A DNA stretch of 5,393 nucleotides, taken from positions 1 to 5,393 of the forward strand of contig JAEZKW010000390.1 in assembly GCA_023415375.1 (NCBI GenBank), in the 5' to 3' direction. The position numbers and the translations under genes are program-made. The stretch is from Bacillota bacterium (GTDB lineage: Bacteria; Bacillota; UBA4882; UBA8346). The notes below the pieces were generated by a model that saw nothing but the letters and a program-made list of their open reading frames with translations, searched no databases and had not been told where the DNA came from. This document shows, piece by piece, positions 5,393 to 5,393 of the stretch (positions are counted from its first letter, which is position 1; every line of letters begins with the position of its first letter).

Positions 5393-5393
5393 C

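Overview
Every supportable gene in this window reads on the minus strand, so biological order runs from position 5393 down to 1. The Shine-Dalgarno sites are strong and purine-rich (AGGAGG, AAGGAGG, GGGAGG), some starts may be TTG, the base composition is moderately AT-rich, and a YezG-family protein is present. Together these suggest a Bacillales-type Firmicute such as Bacillus, Paenibacillus or a relative. No housekeeping gene is present to refine this.

The window looks like a heterogeneous polyimmunity array: a run of small, soluble, mostly acidic proteins from unrelated families, several of which are known or predicted immunity proteins of polymorphic toxin systems. From right to left: (1) the C-terminal 45 residues of an unassigned protein (5255-5392); (2) an Imm21-type protein (4712-5224); (3) an ankyrin-repeat protein with a C-terminal DUF4303-like domain (3429-4610); (4) a YezG/DUF600-family protein (2929-3405), the family that includes the antitoxin of the YeeF LXG nuclease; (5) an Imm1-like protein (2438-2845); (6) a possible gene-end remnant (2278-2437); (7) a DUF4304-like protein (1645-2271); (8) an unrecognised 131-residue protein (1228-1623); (9) an unrecognised 128-residue protein (723-1109); (10) a short spacer with a relic of a second YezG-type gene (616-645); (11) an unrecognised 166-residue protein (54-554); (12) the first ten codons of another gene (1-30).

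Some gaps are only 21-30 nt with the ribosome site in or near the end of the preceding gene (5225-5254, 3406-3428, 1624-1644, 31-53), which suggests co-transcribed pairs. Others are 83-168 nt and hold AT-rich or decayed sequence (4611-4711, 2846-2928, 2272-2437, 1110-1227, 555-722). No gene-free stretch exceeds 300 bases. I saw no rho-independent terminator, RNA gene, CRISPR array, insertion sequence or origin.

No toxin gene lies in the window, so the cognate effectors must be outside it or absent. The likely joint role is cytoplasmic protection against toxins from kin or competitors, with genes gained and lost one at a time. This reading rests on family resemblance judged by eye and on context. 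Genes 8, 9 and 11 are the best candidates for undescribed immunity families.
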